Positions 25,904 through 33,972 of a stretch of DNA of 64,000 bases are shown piece by piece (position 1 is the stretch's first letter; the number at the start of each line of letters is the position of its first letter). Made by a program: the position numbers and the translations under genes. Location of the stretch: NCBI GenBank assembly GCA_964368625.1, contig CAYJBH010000014.1:3146-67145 (forward strand). The letters are read 5' to 3'. The notes under the pieces are model-generated. The model saw only the letters and a program-made list of their open reading frames with translations. It ran no database searches and was not told where the DNA came from. The stretch is from CAYJBH01 sp964368625 (GTDB taxonomy: Bacteria; Bacillota; Clostridia; Oscillospirales; Ruminococcaceae).

Positions 25904-26575
25904 ATGGTTGATTTAAAGGAAGATAGAGATGCTTTTATTGAGGCAAATCTCGGACTTGTTCACTCTCTATCAGGTAGATTTAAGGGGAGAGGTATAGAAT
26001 ATGAAGAGCTTTTTGCCGCCGGTTCATTAGGGCTTATTAAAGCTTATGATAGATTCGATAAAGAACGTGGACTATGTTTTTCTACCTATGCAGTTCCTGT
26101 AATTCTCGGTGAAATAAAAAAATTATTTAGAGATGGAGGCACCGTTAAGGTTAGTCGTTCATTAAAAGAACTATCGTTAAAGATTAACATGAAACGCAGT
26201 GAAATAGTTGCTAAAACTGGATTGGAACCTTCGGTAAGCCAGCTATCTGAAGAGCTCGGAACAACCCCAGTTCATGTTGCAGAGGCAATTTGTGCTGCAC
26301 AACCAGCTTTATCATTATCACCTGTTTATGATGGCGATAACGATGGAAAAGAGATTGATATTCCTGTTAACAATGAAGAATCTGTTATTGAAGATAGATT
26401 AGCCGTTAAAGAGGCTTTGTCGCGAATTACAGAGGAACAACGAACATTAATACGTTTAAGATATTATCAGGGAAAAACACAAAGTGAAACTGCAAAAATT
26501 CTCGGAACAACCCAGGTACAAATTTCTAGAATGGAACGAAAAATATTAAATAAGATGCGAGAAGAGTTTCTATAA
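25904..26575 (+). CDS. sigF: RNA polymerase sigma-F factor
   Basis: Forespore-specific sigma factor of early sporulation. The 223 residues contain region 2 (EELFAAGSLGLIKAYDRFD, FSTYAVPVILGEIKK), region 3 and region 4 with a helix-turn-helix (KTQSETAKILGTTQVQISRME). It lacks region 1.1, as expected for SigF/SigG. Two bp separate it from spoIIAB. Its presence shows the organism has the core forespore programme. SigG is the nearest alternative, but the operon context makes SigF almost certain. Confidence 0.96.
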   Translation: MVDLKEDRDAFIEANLGLVHSLSGRFKGRGIEYEELFAAGSLGLIKAYDRFDKERGLCFSTYAVPVILGEIKKLFRDGGTVKVSRSLKELSLKINMKRSEIVAKTGLEPSVSQLSEELGTTPVHVAEAICAAQPALSLSPVYDGDNDGKEIDIPVNNEESVIEDRLAVKEALSRITEEQRTLIRLRYYQGKTQSETAKILGTTQVQISRMERKILNKMREEFL

Positions 26576-26600
26576 ATAACTCCTCTCGCATCTTCTCATG
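26554..26600 (+). terminator. Hairpin overlapping the end of sigF
   Basis: The last codons of sigF (26554-26567) pair with 26579-26592: 14 positions with one A-C mismatch and an 11-nt loop holding the stop codon. The following sequence is T-rich but not a clean U-tract, so this is a possible terminator or an mRNA-stabilising 3' structure. Confidence 0.45.
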
Positions 26601-26634
26601 AGTATAATTCTATTATTATTTTGTTTTAAAGTGC

Positions 26635-26662
26635 TTGAAAAACACAAAAAATATGTTATAAT
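26635..26662 (+). promoter_or_regulatory. Promoter of the tRNA-Thr unit
   Basis: TTGAAA (26635-26640), 16-bp spacer, TATAAT (26657-26662). The predicted start near 26670 lies before both defective tRNA copies, so they would be transcribed with the intact tRNA. Confidence 0.65.
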
Positions 26663-26694
26663 AATTATCGTATTAGCCAATCAATTAATTTCAC

Positions 26695-26902
26695 GCTTGC
26701 GTAGCACAGCTGGCAGTGCAACGCGGCAAAGCCGGGTTTGATCATCTCGTTATGAGCTTTTGCGAATTATACCGTATTCTTAGTATCTAAATTTATATGC
26801 TTGTGTAGCACAGCTGGCAGTGCAACGCGGCAAAGCCGGGTTTGATCATCTCGTTATGAGCTTTTGCGAATTATACCGTATTCTTAGTATCTAAATTTAT
26901 AT
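26695..26902 (+). repeat. Two tandem 104-bp defective tRNA-Thr copies
   Basis: Copy 1 (26695-26798) and copy 2 (26799-26902) are identical except for one C/T difference in the acceptor strand (GCTTGCG against GCTTGTG). The first 26 nt of copy 2 equal the first 26 nt of the intact tRNA-Thr that follows immediately at 26903, including the whole D-arm. After GTGCA each copy has a 19-nt insertion (ACGCGGCAAAGCCGGGTTT), then an 18-nt segment closely resembling the tRNA-Thr anticodon arm, then a T-loop-like TTGCGAAT and a 28-nt AT-rich spacer. No 3' acceptor strand is present, so neither copy can fold into a standard tRNA. Confidence 0.85.
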
Positions 26903-26978
26903 GCTTGTGTAGCACAGCTGGCAGTGCAGCTCATTCGTAATGAGCAGGTCGTCCGTTCGAATCGGATCACAAGCTCCA
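26903..26978 (+). tRNA. tRNA-Thr (anticodon CGT)
   Basis: A 76-nt cloverleaf with encoded CCA: acceptor GCTTGTG/CACAAGC, D-stem GCAC/GTGC, anticodon stem GCTCA/TGAGC with loop TTCGTAA (CGT, reads ACG), T-arm GTCCG-TTCGAAT-CGGAT (one G-U pair), discriminator T73 as in Firmicute threonine tRNAs. It follows two defective copies and precedes a terminator. Confidence 0.95.
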
Positions 26979-26983
26979 TTTTA

Positions 26984-27035
26984 TATAAGTGCATAGACAT
27001 GAATCTTAGTTTTCAGTCTGTGCCCTTATAATTTT
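26984..27035 (+). terminator. Terminator of the tRNA-Thr unit
   Basis: TATAAGTGCATAGAC (26984-26998) pairs with GTCTGTGCCCTTATA (27016-27030) with one mismatch and one wobble, followed by ATTTTG. Confidence 0.65.
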
Positions 27036-27102
27036 GCCAAACTCTATTTTATAACTTTATTCAAAATGATTTATTATTACAATAAACAAAGTAAAAAAAA
27101 TA

Positions 27103-27131
27103 TTGACTAACTGGGTTAGCTATGTTATAAT
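27103..27131 (+). promoter_or_regulatory. Sigma-A promoter of the marR-ABC operon
   Basis: TTGACT (27103-27108), 17-bp spacer, TATAAT (27126-27131). Two copies of a palindromic 13-mer overlap its spacer and its start point. Confidence 0.85.
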
Positions 27132-27145
27132 GCTAACTGGGTTAG
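27107..27145 (+). promoter_or_regulatory. Duplicated MarR operator
   Basis: CTAACTGGGTTAG occurs at 27107-27119 and again at 27133-27145. Each is an inverted repeat (CTAAC/GTTAG around TGG). The first sits between -35 and -10, the second just after -10, the expected arrangement for repression by the MarR protein encoded immediately downstream. That the MarR protein binds here is inference from position and symmetry. Confidence 0.75.
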
Positions 27146-27171
27146 TTAATTTAAATTTAAGGAGTATACCT

Positions 27172-27624
27172 ATGGCAAAACATGAAGACATAATATATGC
27201 GATTGAGTTATTTCATAAAAACAGACCACAAAAAATATTTGAAGAGGTAAATAAGAGTGAGGTAGGAGGGTTTGCCGTTATAAAATATTTGTGTGAAGCA
27301 GAAAATGAAGTAACTTCGGCAGACATCTGCAAGGTGTTAAAAATTAGTTCTGCAAGAATGGCTGTATTAATTAAAAAGCTTGAGACAAGAGGAATAGTGA
27401 CTAAAGAAAATTCAAAGCATGACTCAAGATCTAAGATATTAAAGCTTACCAAGAAAGGTATAGTGCTATCTGAAGAATTTAAAGCAAACCTTTATAAATC
27501 GATAGAAAAGGTTGTTGATGAGTTCGGGATTGAGGAGCTTGAGTCACTATTTCGTAAGTTAAAAAAATTAAAATCAATATTACACGAAAATGTTCCGTCT
27601 AATTTGGAGGAATTTAATGGTTAA
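27172..27624 (+). CDS. MarR-family transcriptional regulator
   Basis: A 150-residue winged-helix regulator, probably a ligand-responsive repressor of its own operon. The helix-turn-helix is near residues 40-60 (SADICKVLKISSARMAVLIKKLE), followed by the wing with the family DSR motif (ENSKHDSRSKILKLTKKG). Start at 27172 by GGAG upstream; the longer reading from 27103 would place the promoter inside the gene. Its end overlaps the first ABC gene by 8 bp. Twin operators cover the promoter. Confidence 0.9.
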   Translation: MAKHEDIIYAIELFHKNRPQKIFEEVNKSEVGGFAVIKYLCEAENEVTSADICKVLKISSARMAVLIKKLETRGIVTKENSKHDSRSKILKLTKKGIVLSEEFKANLYKSIEKVVDEFGIEELESLFRKLKKLKSILHENVPSNLEEFNG

Positions 27625-29380
27625 GATATTAAGAAATTTATCCGTAAGGGATTATCTATTATCGGCATTAGTATTACTACTAACATGTATTCAGGTATTT
27701 TTGGATCTAACTTTACCAGACTATATGTCTCAAATAACTTTGCTTATTCAAACTGAAGGCAGTGTAATGAGTGACATATATATAGCCGGTTTGAATATGA
27801 TGTTTTGTGCCATTGGCAGCCTTTTACTCTCTATCATAGTAGCTGTAATTGCTTCAGGAATTGCAGCAAACTTCTCATTTATCACTCGTTCTAAAATGTT
27901 TAAAAAAGTAATGGGATTTTCAATGAGAGAGGTTAATTCTTTTTCAACATCAAGCTTAATTACACGAACAACAAACGACATAACCCAGGTTCAGCTACTA
28001 ATTGTTATGGGATTGCAGATGCTTATAAAGGCCCCAATAACCGCAGTATGGGCAATAATAAAAATTTCAGATAAAAACGAATCTTGGACTATTGTTACCG
28101 GTGTTGCTGTTTTAGTTTTGATGGTTGTAGTTTTATTCTGCCTTACATTAGCAATACCAAAATTTAAAAAGCTTCAGCTCTTAACGGATAATATAAATAA
28201 AGTTGCTAAAGAAAGTTTAGATGGATTAAGCGTGGTAAGGGCCTATAATGCACAAGATTATCAGGCAAAAAAGTTTGAAAAAGCAAACGACGAGATGACA
28301 CAAACCAACCTGTTCACCTCTAGAACTATGTCATTTTTAATGCCCAGTATACAGATGATAAGTAGTGGCCTTACATTGGCTATATATCTCGTTGGAGCTG
28401 TATTAATAAACGAGACAGTAGGTCCTGAGCAAATGATTTTATTCTCTGATATGATTGTTTTTTCATCGTATGCAATGCAGGTTATCATGGCATTTATGAT
28501 GCTAGTTATGGTATTTATGTTACTTCCGAGGGCTAGTGTTTCTGCAAAGCGAATTAACGAGGTTTTGCAAACTAATGACAGCATTGTTAACGGTAATACA
28601 ACAGAAGGCTTGAATTATAAACAGGGTGAAATTGAATATAAAAACGTTAGTTTTAAATATCCACAATCTGATAATTATGTGCTAAAAAACATAAATTTCA
28701 CAGCTAAACTGGGTGAAACCATCGCTTTTATCGGTTCTACCGGGTGTGGTAAAAGCAGTTTAATTAATCTTTTACCCAGATTTTATGATGTTACCGAAGG
28801 TGAAGTATTGGTAAATGGATTAAATGTAAAAGAATATACAAAATCATCCCTAAACTCATTAATAGGATATGTGCCACAGCGTTCGATTTTATTTACCGGT
28901 ACTGTAAAATCAAATGTTGTATTTGGAGATAATAACAAACAAAAAAATGACAAGGGACACTTAATAAGCTCGGTTGACATAGCAAAAGCTACCGATTTCG
29001 TTGATAATTTGGAAGAAGGCTATGACGCATATGTTGCACAGGGCGGAAGAAATTTTTCCGGTGGTCAAAAGCAAAGGTTATCAATTGCAAGAGCTGTTTA
29101 CCGAAATCCTGAATTCTTTATTTTCGACGATTCTTTTTCTGCTCTCGACTATAAAACCGACCGTATATTACGTGAAAATTTAAAACAGAAATGCAGCAAC
29201 GCTACAGTGTTGATAGTAGGACAACGAATTGGAACAATCAAGGATGCAGATAAAATAATCGTTCTTGAAGACGGGGAAATAGCAGGTATCGGAAAACACA
29301 AAGAATTGCTTGAAAGCTGCGATATATATAAACAAATTGCATTATCACAGCTTTCAGAGGAGGAATTAAAAAATGCCTAA
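27617..29380 (+). CDS. ABC exporter half-transporter with degenerate ATP site
   Basis: A 587-residue half-transporter: six membrane segments in about the first 310 residues, then a nucleotide-binding domain with Walker A GSTGCGKSS, Q-loop VPQRSILF and signature FSGGQKQR. The catalytic glutamate after Walker B is Asp (FFIFDDSFSALD) and the H-loop histidine is Gln (VGQRIGT), the pattern of the degenerate half in heterodimeric exporters such as BmrC. Start at 27617 by TTGGAGGAATTT upstream. Overlaps both neighbours by 8 bp. Substrate unknown; multidrug export is the usual role. Confidence 0.9.
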   Translation: MVKILRNLSVRDYLLSALVLLLTCIQVFLDLTLPDYMSQITLLIQTEGSVMSDIYIAGLNMMFCAIGSLLLSIIVAVIASGIAANFSFITRSKMFKKVMGFSMREVNSFSTSSLITRTTNDITQVQLLIVMGLQMLIKAPITAVWAIIKISDKNESWTIVTGVAVLVLMVVVLFCLTLAIPKFKKLQLLTDNINKVAKESLDGLSVVRAYNAQDYQAKKFEKANDEMTQTNLFTSRTMSFLMPSIQMISSGLTLAIYLVGAVLINETVGPEQMILFSDMIVFSSYAMQVIMAFMMLVMVFMLLPRASVSAKRINEVLQTNDSIVNGNTTEGLNYKQGEIEYKNVSFKYPQSDNYVLKNINFTAKLGETIAFIGSTGCGKSSLINLLPRFYDVTEGEVLVNGLNVKEYTKSSLNSLIGYVPQRSILFTGTVKSNVVFGDNNKQKNDKGHLISSVDIAKATDFVDNLEEGYDAYVAQGGRNFSGGQKQRLSIARAVYRNPEFFIFDDSFSALDYKTDRILRENLKQKCSNATVLIVGQRIGTIKDADKIIVLEDGEIAGIGKHKELLESCDIYKQIALSQLSEEELKNA

Positions 29381-31226
29381 AGATAATTATGAAATTGGAT
29401 CTAACCAAAAAGATAAAAAACCTCAAAGAGGCCCTGGCATGCAGATGGGAGGGGAAAAGGCAAAGAATATAAAGCTAACCATAAGAAAAATGATGGAATA
29501 TATTAAAAAGCGTAAAAATTTAATGATTATATCCATCATTTTTGCAATGCTTGGCTCGATATTAACCTTGATTGGTCCCGGACAGCTTACCAGATTAACA
29601 GATACTATTACCGATGGCATAGAAGCTAGCATTACAGGAAATGGATCGATTAATCTTGATATCATTTTTTATATTGGCTTATTCCTTGGAGTTGTTTACG
29701 CAATAAGCTATATTCTTTCTATAACTCAAGGAATAATGATTTCCACCGTAATGCAGCGAACAGCTAAAAGCTTACGAACCGATATAGCAAACAAAATTAA
29801 TCGATTACCTATGAAATATTTTTCTAATAACTCTAAGGGAGATGTTTTATCTAGGGTAACAAATGATGTAGATACTATAGGCCAAACCCTTTCCCAGTCG
29901 ATGGGAACATTTATATCCTCTGTAACCCTATTAGTGGGTTCTGTAATAATGATGTTTGCAACAAATGTTACCTTAACTTTCACCGCTATCATTTCAACTG
30001 CCATTGGTTTTATTTTCATGATAGTTGTAATGAAAAACTCCCAAAAACATTTTAAAGATCAACAAAAGCATTTAGGAAAGATTAACGGTCATATTGAAGA
30101 AATGTATGCAGGACACACCGTCGTTAAAGCATATAATGGCGAGGAAACTGCAATTGAAATTTTCGATTCTGTTAACAAGGAGTTAAAATCAAGTTCATTC
30201 AAAGCACAGGCTTTATCCGGTTTAATGATGCCAATGATGACATTTATAGGAAACTTCGGCTACGTTTGTGTTTGCATTGTTGGCGCCCTACTAGCATTAA
30301 ACTCCATAATAAGCTTTGGCATCATTGTAGCTTTTATGATTTATATAAGATTGTTTACCCAACCTCTTGGACAGATTGCTCAATCAATGCAAAACCTACA
30401 ATCAGGTATGGCTGCTGCTGAAAGAGTTTTTGAATTTTTAGATGAGACTGAAATGAGTGATGAGTCTACCAAACTCAAACAGCTTACAAATGTTAGGGGA
30501 GATGTAGAGTTTAAAAATGTTCGCTTTGGTTATGATGAAGATAAAACTATAATTAACAACTTTAGTGCACTGGCTAAAAAAGGTCAAAAAATTGCAATTG
30601 TAGGACCAACAGGAGCAGGTAAGACCACCATGGTTAATCTATTAATGCGTTTTTATGAGATAAATTCCGGCGAAATATTAATAGATAATGTTTCCATTCA
30701 AGATGTAAAGCGTGAAGACGTACACTCTAAGTTTAGTATGGTTTTACAAGACACATGGATTTTTGAAGGAACTCTTCGTGACAACCTTATTTATGCATCA
30801 GAAGGTGTTTCTGAAGAGGATCTAACACGAGCAACTAAGGCTGTAGGGCTTCATCATTTCGTTAAAACACTTGAAAACGGTTATGATACTATTCTTGACG
30901 ATAAGCTAGAATTGTCTCAAGGACAAAAACAACAAATAACCATCGCAAGAGCTATGATTGCAGATAAACCTATGCTCATTCTTGATGAAGCAACATCTTC
31001 TATAGATACGAGAACAGAACTACAGATACAAAGCGCCATGGATGAGTTAATGGAGAATAGAACCTCATTTGTAATTGCACATAGACTCTCTACAATTAAG
31101 AATTCCGACTTAATCCTAGTTATGAAAGATGGAGACGTTATTGAAACAGGTACACATGAAGAACTTTTATCTAACAAAGGTTTTTATGCCGAGCTGTACA
31201 ATTCACAATTTGATAATGTAGCCTAA
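29373..31226 (+). CDS. ABC exporter half-transporter with intact catalytic site
   Basis: A 617-residue partner of the preceding half-transporter. A 40-residue basic/Gly-Met-rich N-terminal tail precedes six membrane segments. Its ATPase domain has Walker A GPTGAGKTT, Walker B MLILDEATSSID with the catalytic Glu, and H-loop IAHRLST. Its signature is LSQGQKQQ instead of LSGGQ, so the weak ATP site is formed by this signature and the partner's Asp/Gln. The complementary defects strongly indicate an obligate heterodimer. Translationally coupled (8-bp overlap, with AGGAGG inside the upstream gene). Confidence 0.92.
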   Translation: MPKDNYEIGSNQKDKKPQRGPGMQMGGEKAKNIKLTIRKMMEYIKKRKNLMIISIIFAMLGSILTLIGPGQLTRLTDTITDGIEASITGNGSINLDIIFYIGLFLGVVYAISYILSITQGIMISTVMQRTAKSLRTDIANKINRLPMKYFSNNSKGDVLSRVTNDVDTIGQTLSQSMGTFISSVTLLVGSVIMMFATNVTLTFTAIISTAIGFIFMIVVMKNSQKHFKDQQKHLGKINGHIEEMYAGHTVVKAYNGEETAIEIFDSVNKELKSSSFKAQALSGLMMPMMTFIGNFGYVCVCIVGALLALNSIISFGIIVAFMIYIRLFTQPLGQIAQSMQNLQSGMAAAERVFEFLDETEMSDESTKLKQLTNVRGDVEFKNVRFGYDEDKTIINNFSALAKKGQKIAIVGPTGAGKTTMVNLLMRFYEINSGEILIDNVSIQDVKREDVHSKFSMVLQDTWIFEGTLRDNLIYASEGVSEEDLTRATKAVGLHHFVKTLENGYDTILDDKLELSQGQKQQITIARAMIADKPMLILDEATSSIDTRTELQIQSAMDELMENRTSFVIAHRLSTIKNSDLILVMKDGDVIETGTHEELLSNKGFYAELYNSQFDNVA

Positions 31227-31257
31227 ATTAATAACATTGTTTTTCATTTTAATAATG

Positions 31258-31310
31258 TTGTACCGCTCCTTGTTAGTTTAACTTACTAAAAAGGAACGGT
31301 ACAATAATTT
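31258..31310 (+). terminator. Hairpin terminator after the ABC operon
   Basis: TTGTACCGCTCCTT (31258-31271) pairs with AAGGAACGGTACAA (31291-31304) with one C-A mismatch, and TTAGT/ACTAA extends it inward. The following U-tract is short (AATTTTG). It lies between converging genes. Confidence 0.55.
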
Positions 31311-31358
31311 TGTATAAGCTTAATCAGTAGTGAAAATATATAGATCCTGCAATAACCT

Positions 31359-32501
31359 TTACGACTCTCGATAGCTACCAAGATAGGTGAAGGTGTCGGT
31401 ACTGTGTTTTAGCTGAACAAGAAGTTTTTGTATGTTTGGATCTGCAATATCTGCATCAAAATCAGCATAGAAAACAAATTCAAAATCCTGTTCAGGTATT
31501 GGACGGCTTTCAAGTTTAGAAAGGTTTACACCCATAACAGAGAATTTAGTAATAATATTATAGAGCGAACCTGGGCGATGTGGAACTGTAAACATAACGC
31601 TTATCTTATCAGCACCGGGATATATTTCAGGCTTTTTAGAAATACAGATAAATCTAGTATAGTTATTATCACGGTTTTGAACATGATTTTCAATTATATC
31701 AAGATTATATATGGTTGCACAACTTGTATCTGCTATTGCGGCAATATCACTACAATCAGAATTTGCTACCATCTCTGCTGCAGTTGCTGTGTTATTCCAC
31801 TCCTTAACCTCTACGCCTTTTAATCCATTTATAAACTCACTACACTGTGCTAAGGCTTGCGGGTGAGAATAAATTTCCTTAATATTATCAAGTTTAACGC
31901 CAGGTTTAACAAGGAGGCAATGATCAATTTTCACCTTAACTCCTTTTACAATCTGAAAACTATATTTTTTCATCAAATCGTAAACCTGAGTTACCGAGCC
32001 ATGCAAGCTGTTCTCAATAGGTAGTATTCCATATCTGCAAAGACCGCTCTCAACGGAACGAAATACAGCATCAAAACTCTTCATAAACATGATACTTGCC
32101 AGTGGGAACATCTTATCACATGCAGACGATGAGTATGAACCGTCTGTGCCTTGACAGGCAACTGCTGCCTGTTTTGGAAATAACTTATCTGTGCTATTTA
32201 GTGCCTCGGTTATTTTGCTTTCAAAATCTTTGTCGCCCATAATTTCCAGTTCTTGATAAGATCTAGAAATATCGAAAACTGTTTGGTATAATGATTTTAT
32301 GTTCTGAGCAGTAGTCTCATCTCTTCCTTGAGTTAATCTCGTTATTATGTCTCTCTCTCTCGATGAATTTAATACCGGCAATTTGTTTTCAATCTTATAT
32401 CTGGCAACATCGCCAACAATATTTATACGTTCATTAAATAACTCTGCAATCTTACTATCTATTTCATCGATTCTATTTCTTGACTGTTCTAGTTTATTCA
32501 T
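31359..32501 (-). CDS. pheA: Bifunctional chorismate mutase / prephenate dehydratase
   Basis: Converts chorismate via prephenate to phenylpyruvate, the phenylalanine branch. A helical AroQ-type chorismate mutase (about 1-90, RNRIDEIDSKIAELFNERI) is fused to prephenate dehydratase (VACQGTDGSYSS, ILPIENSLHGSV, and the catalytic NNYTRF) and a C-terminal ACT domain (RPGSLYNIITKFSVMGVNL ... LESRP) for feedback inhibition by Phe. 380 residues, a typical P-protein. It starts 9 bp after the DAHP synthase stop, so both are governed by the upstream Phe-rich leader. Confidence 0.95.
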   Translation of the reverse strand: MNKLEQSRNRIDEIDSKIAELFNERINIVGDVARYKIENKLPVLNSSRERDIITRLTQGRDETTAQNIKSLYQTVFDISRSYQELEIMGDKDFESKITEALNSTDKLFPKQAAVACQGTDGSYSSSACDKMFPLASIMFMKSFDAVFRSVESGLCRYGILPIENSLHGSVTQVYDLMKKYSFQIVKGVKVKIDHCLLVKPGVKLDNIKEIYSHPQALAQCSEFINGLKGVEVKEWNNTATAAEMVANSDCSDIAAIADTSCATIYNLDIIENHVQNRDNNYTRFICISKKPEIYPGADKISVMFTVPHRPGSLYNIITKFSVMGVNLSKLESRPIPEQDFEFVFYADFDADIADPNIQKLLVQLKHSTDTFTYLGSYRES

Positions 32502-32510
32502 TATTTACTC

Positions 32511-33527
32511 CTAAGCCTTTAATTCTTCCATTAAGTTTCTAAGTTTAGCAACCTTGCCAGAAAGTTTGTTAAAGCTCTCGGGTGTTAAGGATTGTGCGCC
32601 GTCGCATAGAGCCATTTGAGGATTGTTGTGAACCTCAATTATTAATCCATCACAGCCGGTAGCAACCGCTCCGAGTGTTAAAGAAGGGACATATTGATAG
32701 TAACCGGTTGCATGACTTGGATCAACAATTATTGGTAGATGAGTTTTGGTTTTTAATACCGGTATTGCAGATAAGTCGAGTGTGTTTCTTGTCGCGGTTT
32801 CAAATGTACGTATACCTCTTTCACAGAGCATTACCGATGTATTACCGCTTGCCATAATATACTCAACACTCATCAATAACTCATCTATCGTGTTAGATAA
32901 GCCTCGTTTTAAAAGTATAGGTTTATTTACCTTGCCCAGTTCACGAAGCAGTGTGAAATTTTGCATGTTTCGCGCACCAACCTGTATGATGTCAACCTTC
33001 TCAAAAAGAGGAAGCTGAGAAAGATCCATGATTTCGGTTATAATTGGCAATCCGGTTTCTGCCTTTGCGTCTAACAGCAAATCTATTCCTTCTCCTCCCA
33101 TACCCTGAAAAGCATACGGCGATGTTCTTGGCTTAAATGCTCCTCCTCGCAGTATATTTGCACCGGATGCCTTAACGGCTTTTGCAACATCACAAATTTG
33201 CTCCCTTGATTCTACCGAGCAGGGTCCGGCCATCATGGCAAAGTTTCCGCCACCTATCTTTGTGCCGTTATCCAAGGTTATAACCGTGTCGAATGGATTA
33301 AACTTTCTATTTGCTTTTTTGTATGGTTCCTGTATTCTCTTTACCGACTCAACAATTTCTATTGATTCCAAAAGCTCAATATCAACCGAAGCTGTGTCTC
33401 CTACCAGTCCTATAATAGTACTTAGTTCGCCCTCAATAACATGAAGATCAAGCTGTTTTTCGGTAAGCCAACTCTTTAAACCCTCAAGCTGTTGCTTGTT
33501 TGGATTTTGTTTTAATACAATAATCAT
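32511..33527 (-). CDS. aroF: 3-deoxy-7-phosphoheptulonate synthase, type I-beta
   Basis: Joins phosphoenolpyruvate and erythrose 4-phosphate, the entry to aromatic synthesis. The 338-residue protein has an N-terminal ferredoxin-like regulatory domain (about 1-75) and a TIM-barrel core: AGPCSVESREQ, GGAFKPRTSPYAFQG, QVGARNMQNF, LLKRGL and IVDPSHATG carry the metal and substrate residues. This domain layout is of the Thermotoga/Bacillus I-beta class. First structural gene after a Phe leader peptide and attenuator. The symbol aroF is a family label. Confidence 0.94.
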   Translation of the reverse strand: MIIVLKQNPNKQQLEGLKSWLTEKQLDLHVIEGELSTIIGLVGDTASVDIELLESIEIVESVKRIQEPYKKANRKFNPFDTVITLDNGTKIGGGNFAMMAGPCSVESREQICDVAKAVKASGANILRGGAFKPRTSPYAFQGMGGEGIDLLLDAKAETGLPIITEIMDLSQLPLFEKVDIIQVGARNMQNFTLLRELGKVNKPILLKRGLSNTIDELLMSVEYIMASGNTSVMLCERGIRTFETATRNTLDLSAIPVLKTKTHLPIIVDPSHATGYYQYVPSLTLGAVATGCDGLIIEVHNNPQMALCDGAQSLTPESFNKLSGKVAKLRNLMEELKA

Positions 33528-33549
33528 ACTGTTTTTCTCTCCCTTTTCA

Positions 33550-33593
33550 CAAAAATAAAAAGTGCCTACTGTCTTTTCAGAAACGTAGGCACT
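33550..33593 (-). terminator. Attenuator terminator ahead of aroF
   Basis: On the minus strand AGTGCCTAC (33593-33585) pairs perfectly with GTAGGCACT (33569-33561) around a 15-nt loop and runs straight into TTTTATTTTT. It lies between the leader ORF and the aroF ribosome-binding site (GGGAGAG), within the transcript, so it must be bypassed for aroF expression. Confidence 0.9.
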
Positions 33594-33619
33594 AACTTCT
33601 ATCTTAAGATATTAGAACA

Positions 33620-33706
33620 TCATCCGTTACGTGACAAAGACACCTTAGCGAAAAAATCGTTAAAGCTAAAAAAGTAAAATCGAAAAATGGAACTCTTTTT
33701 TATCAC
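33620..33706 (-). CDS. Phe-rich leader peptide of the aroF-pheA operon
   Basis: A 28-codon ORF starting with GTG at 33706 and ending with TGA at 33620-33622. Residues 8-19 contain seven phenylalanines (8, 10, 12, 13, 15, 18, 19) and one tyrosine (11), the core reading FRFYFFSFNDFF. A GGAA lies 8-9 bp before the GTG. The ORF sits about 27 nt after the predicted transcription start and 27 nt before a perfect terminator. This is the architecture of ribosome-mediated attenuation as in enterobacterial pheL: starved ribosomes stall at the Phe codons and let downstream RNA refold. Too short for ordinary gene callers; no homology was checked. Confidence 0.82.
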   Translation of the reverse strand: MIKKSSIFRFYFFSFNDFFAKVSLSRNG

Positions 33707-33739
33707 AATATCTATTCCGGTTAATAACTAATGATTTAT

Positions 33740-33768
33740 ATTATAGAAGTATATTTCATATTTGTCAA
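33740..33768 (-). promoter_or_regulatory. Consensus promoter of the Phe leader-aroF-pheA operon
   Basis: Perfect TTGACA (33768-33763) and TATAAT (33745-33740) separated by 17 bp on the minus strand. Such a strong promoter suits control by termination rather than initiation. Confidence 0.92.
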
Positions 33769-33797
33769 TAGTTTAATGATGATTTAGTTCTTTTCTA

Positions 33798-33825
33798 TTG
33801 TCAAAATATTGAATTATGCTATAAT
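33798..33825 (+). promoter_or_regulatory. Candidate promoter of the AraC-family gene
   Basis: TTGTCA (33798-33803), 16-bp spacer, TATAAT (33820-33825), back to back with the aroF promoter. A perfect 9-bp inverted repeat (AACATTCAG 33878-33886, CTGAATGTT 33903-33911) lies in the leader about 50 bp downstream. Confidence 0.5.
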
Positions 33826-33972
33826 TAATAATAAAATTGAACATAAAAACATGCTGCGATTTTTCATCGGCGAGCAAAACATTCAGCTAAAGATGTTTAT
33901 AACTGAATGTTGTTCTGTTTCTTAAATATTAATAGGATGATATTTTTAATGAGGATATATAAAGAGGAATTC

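Noticed and set aside
26695..26978. Direct repeats that might be a CRISPR array
   Set aside because: The units are contiguous 104-bp tandem copies with no variable spacers, and the repeated part is clearly tRNA-derived.
31428..31823. 131-codon plus-strand frame opposite pheA
   Set aside because: It lies entirely within pheA on the opposite strand, is Ile/Cys-rich low-information sequence and has no ribosome-binding site.
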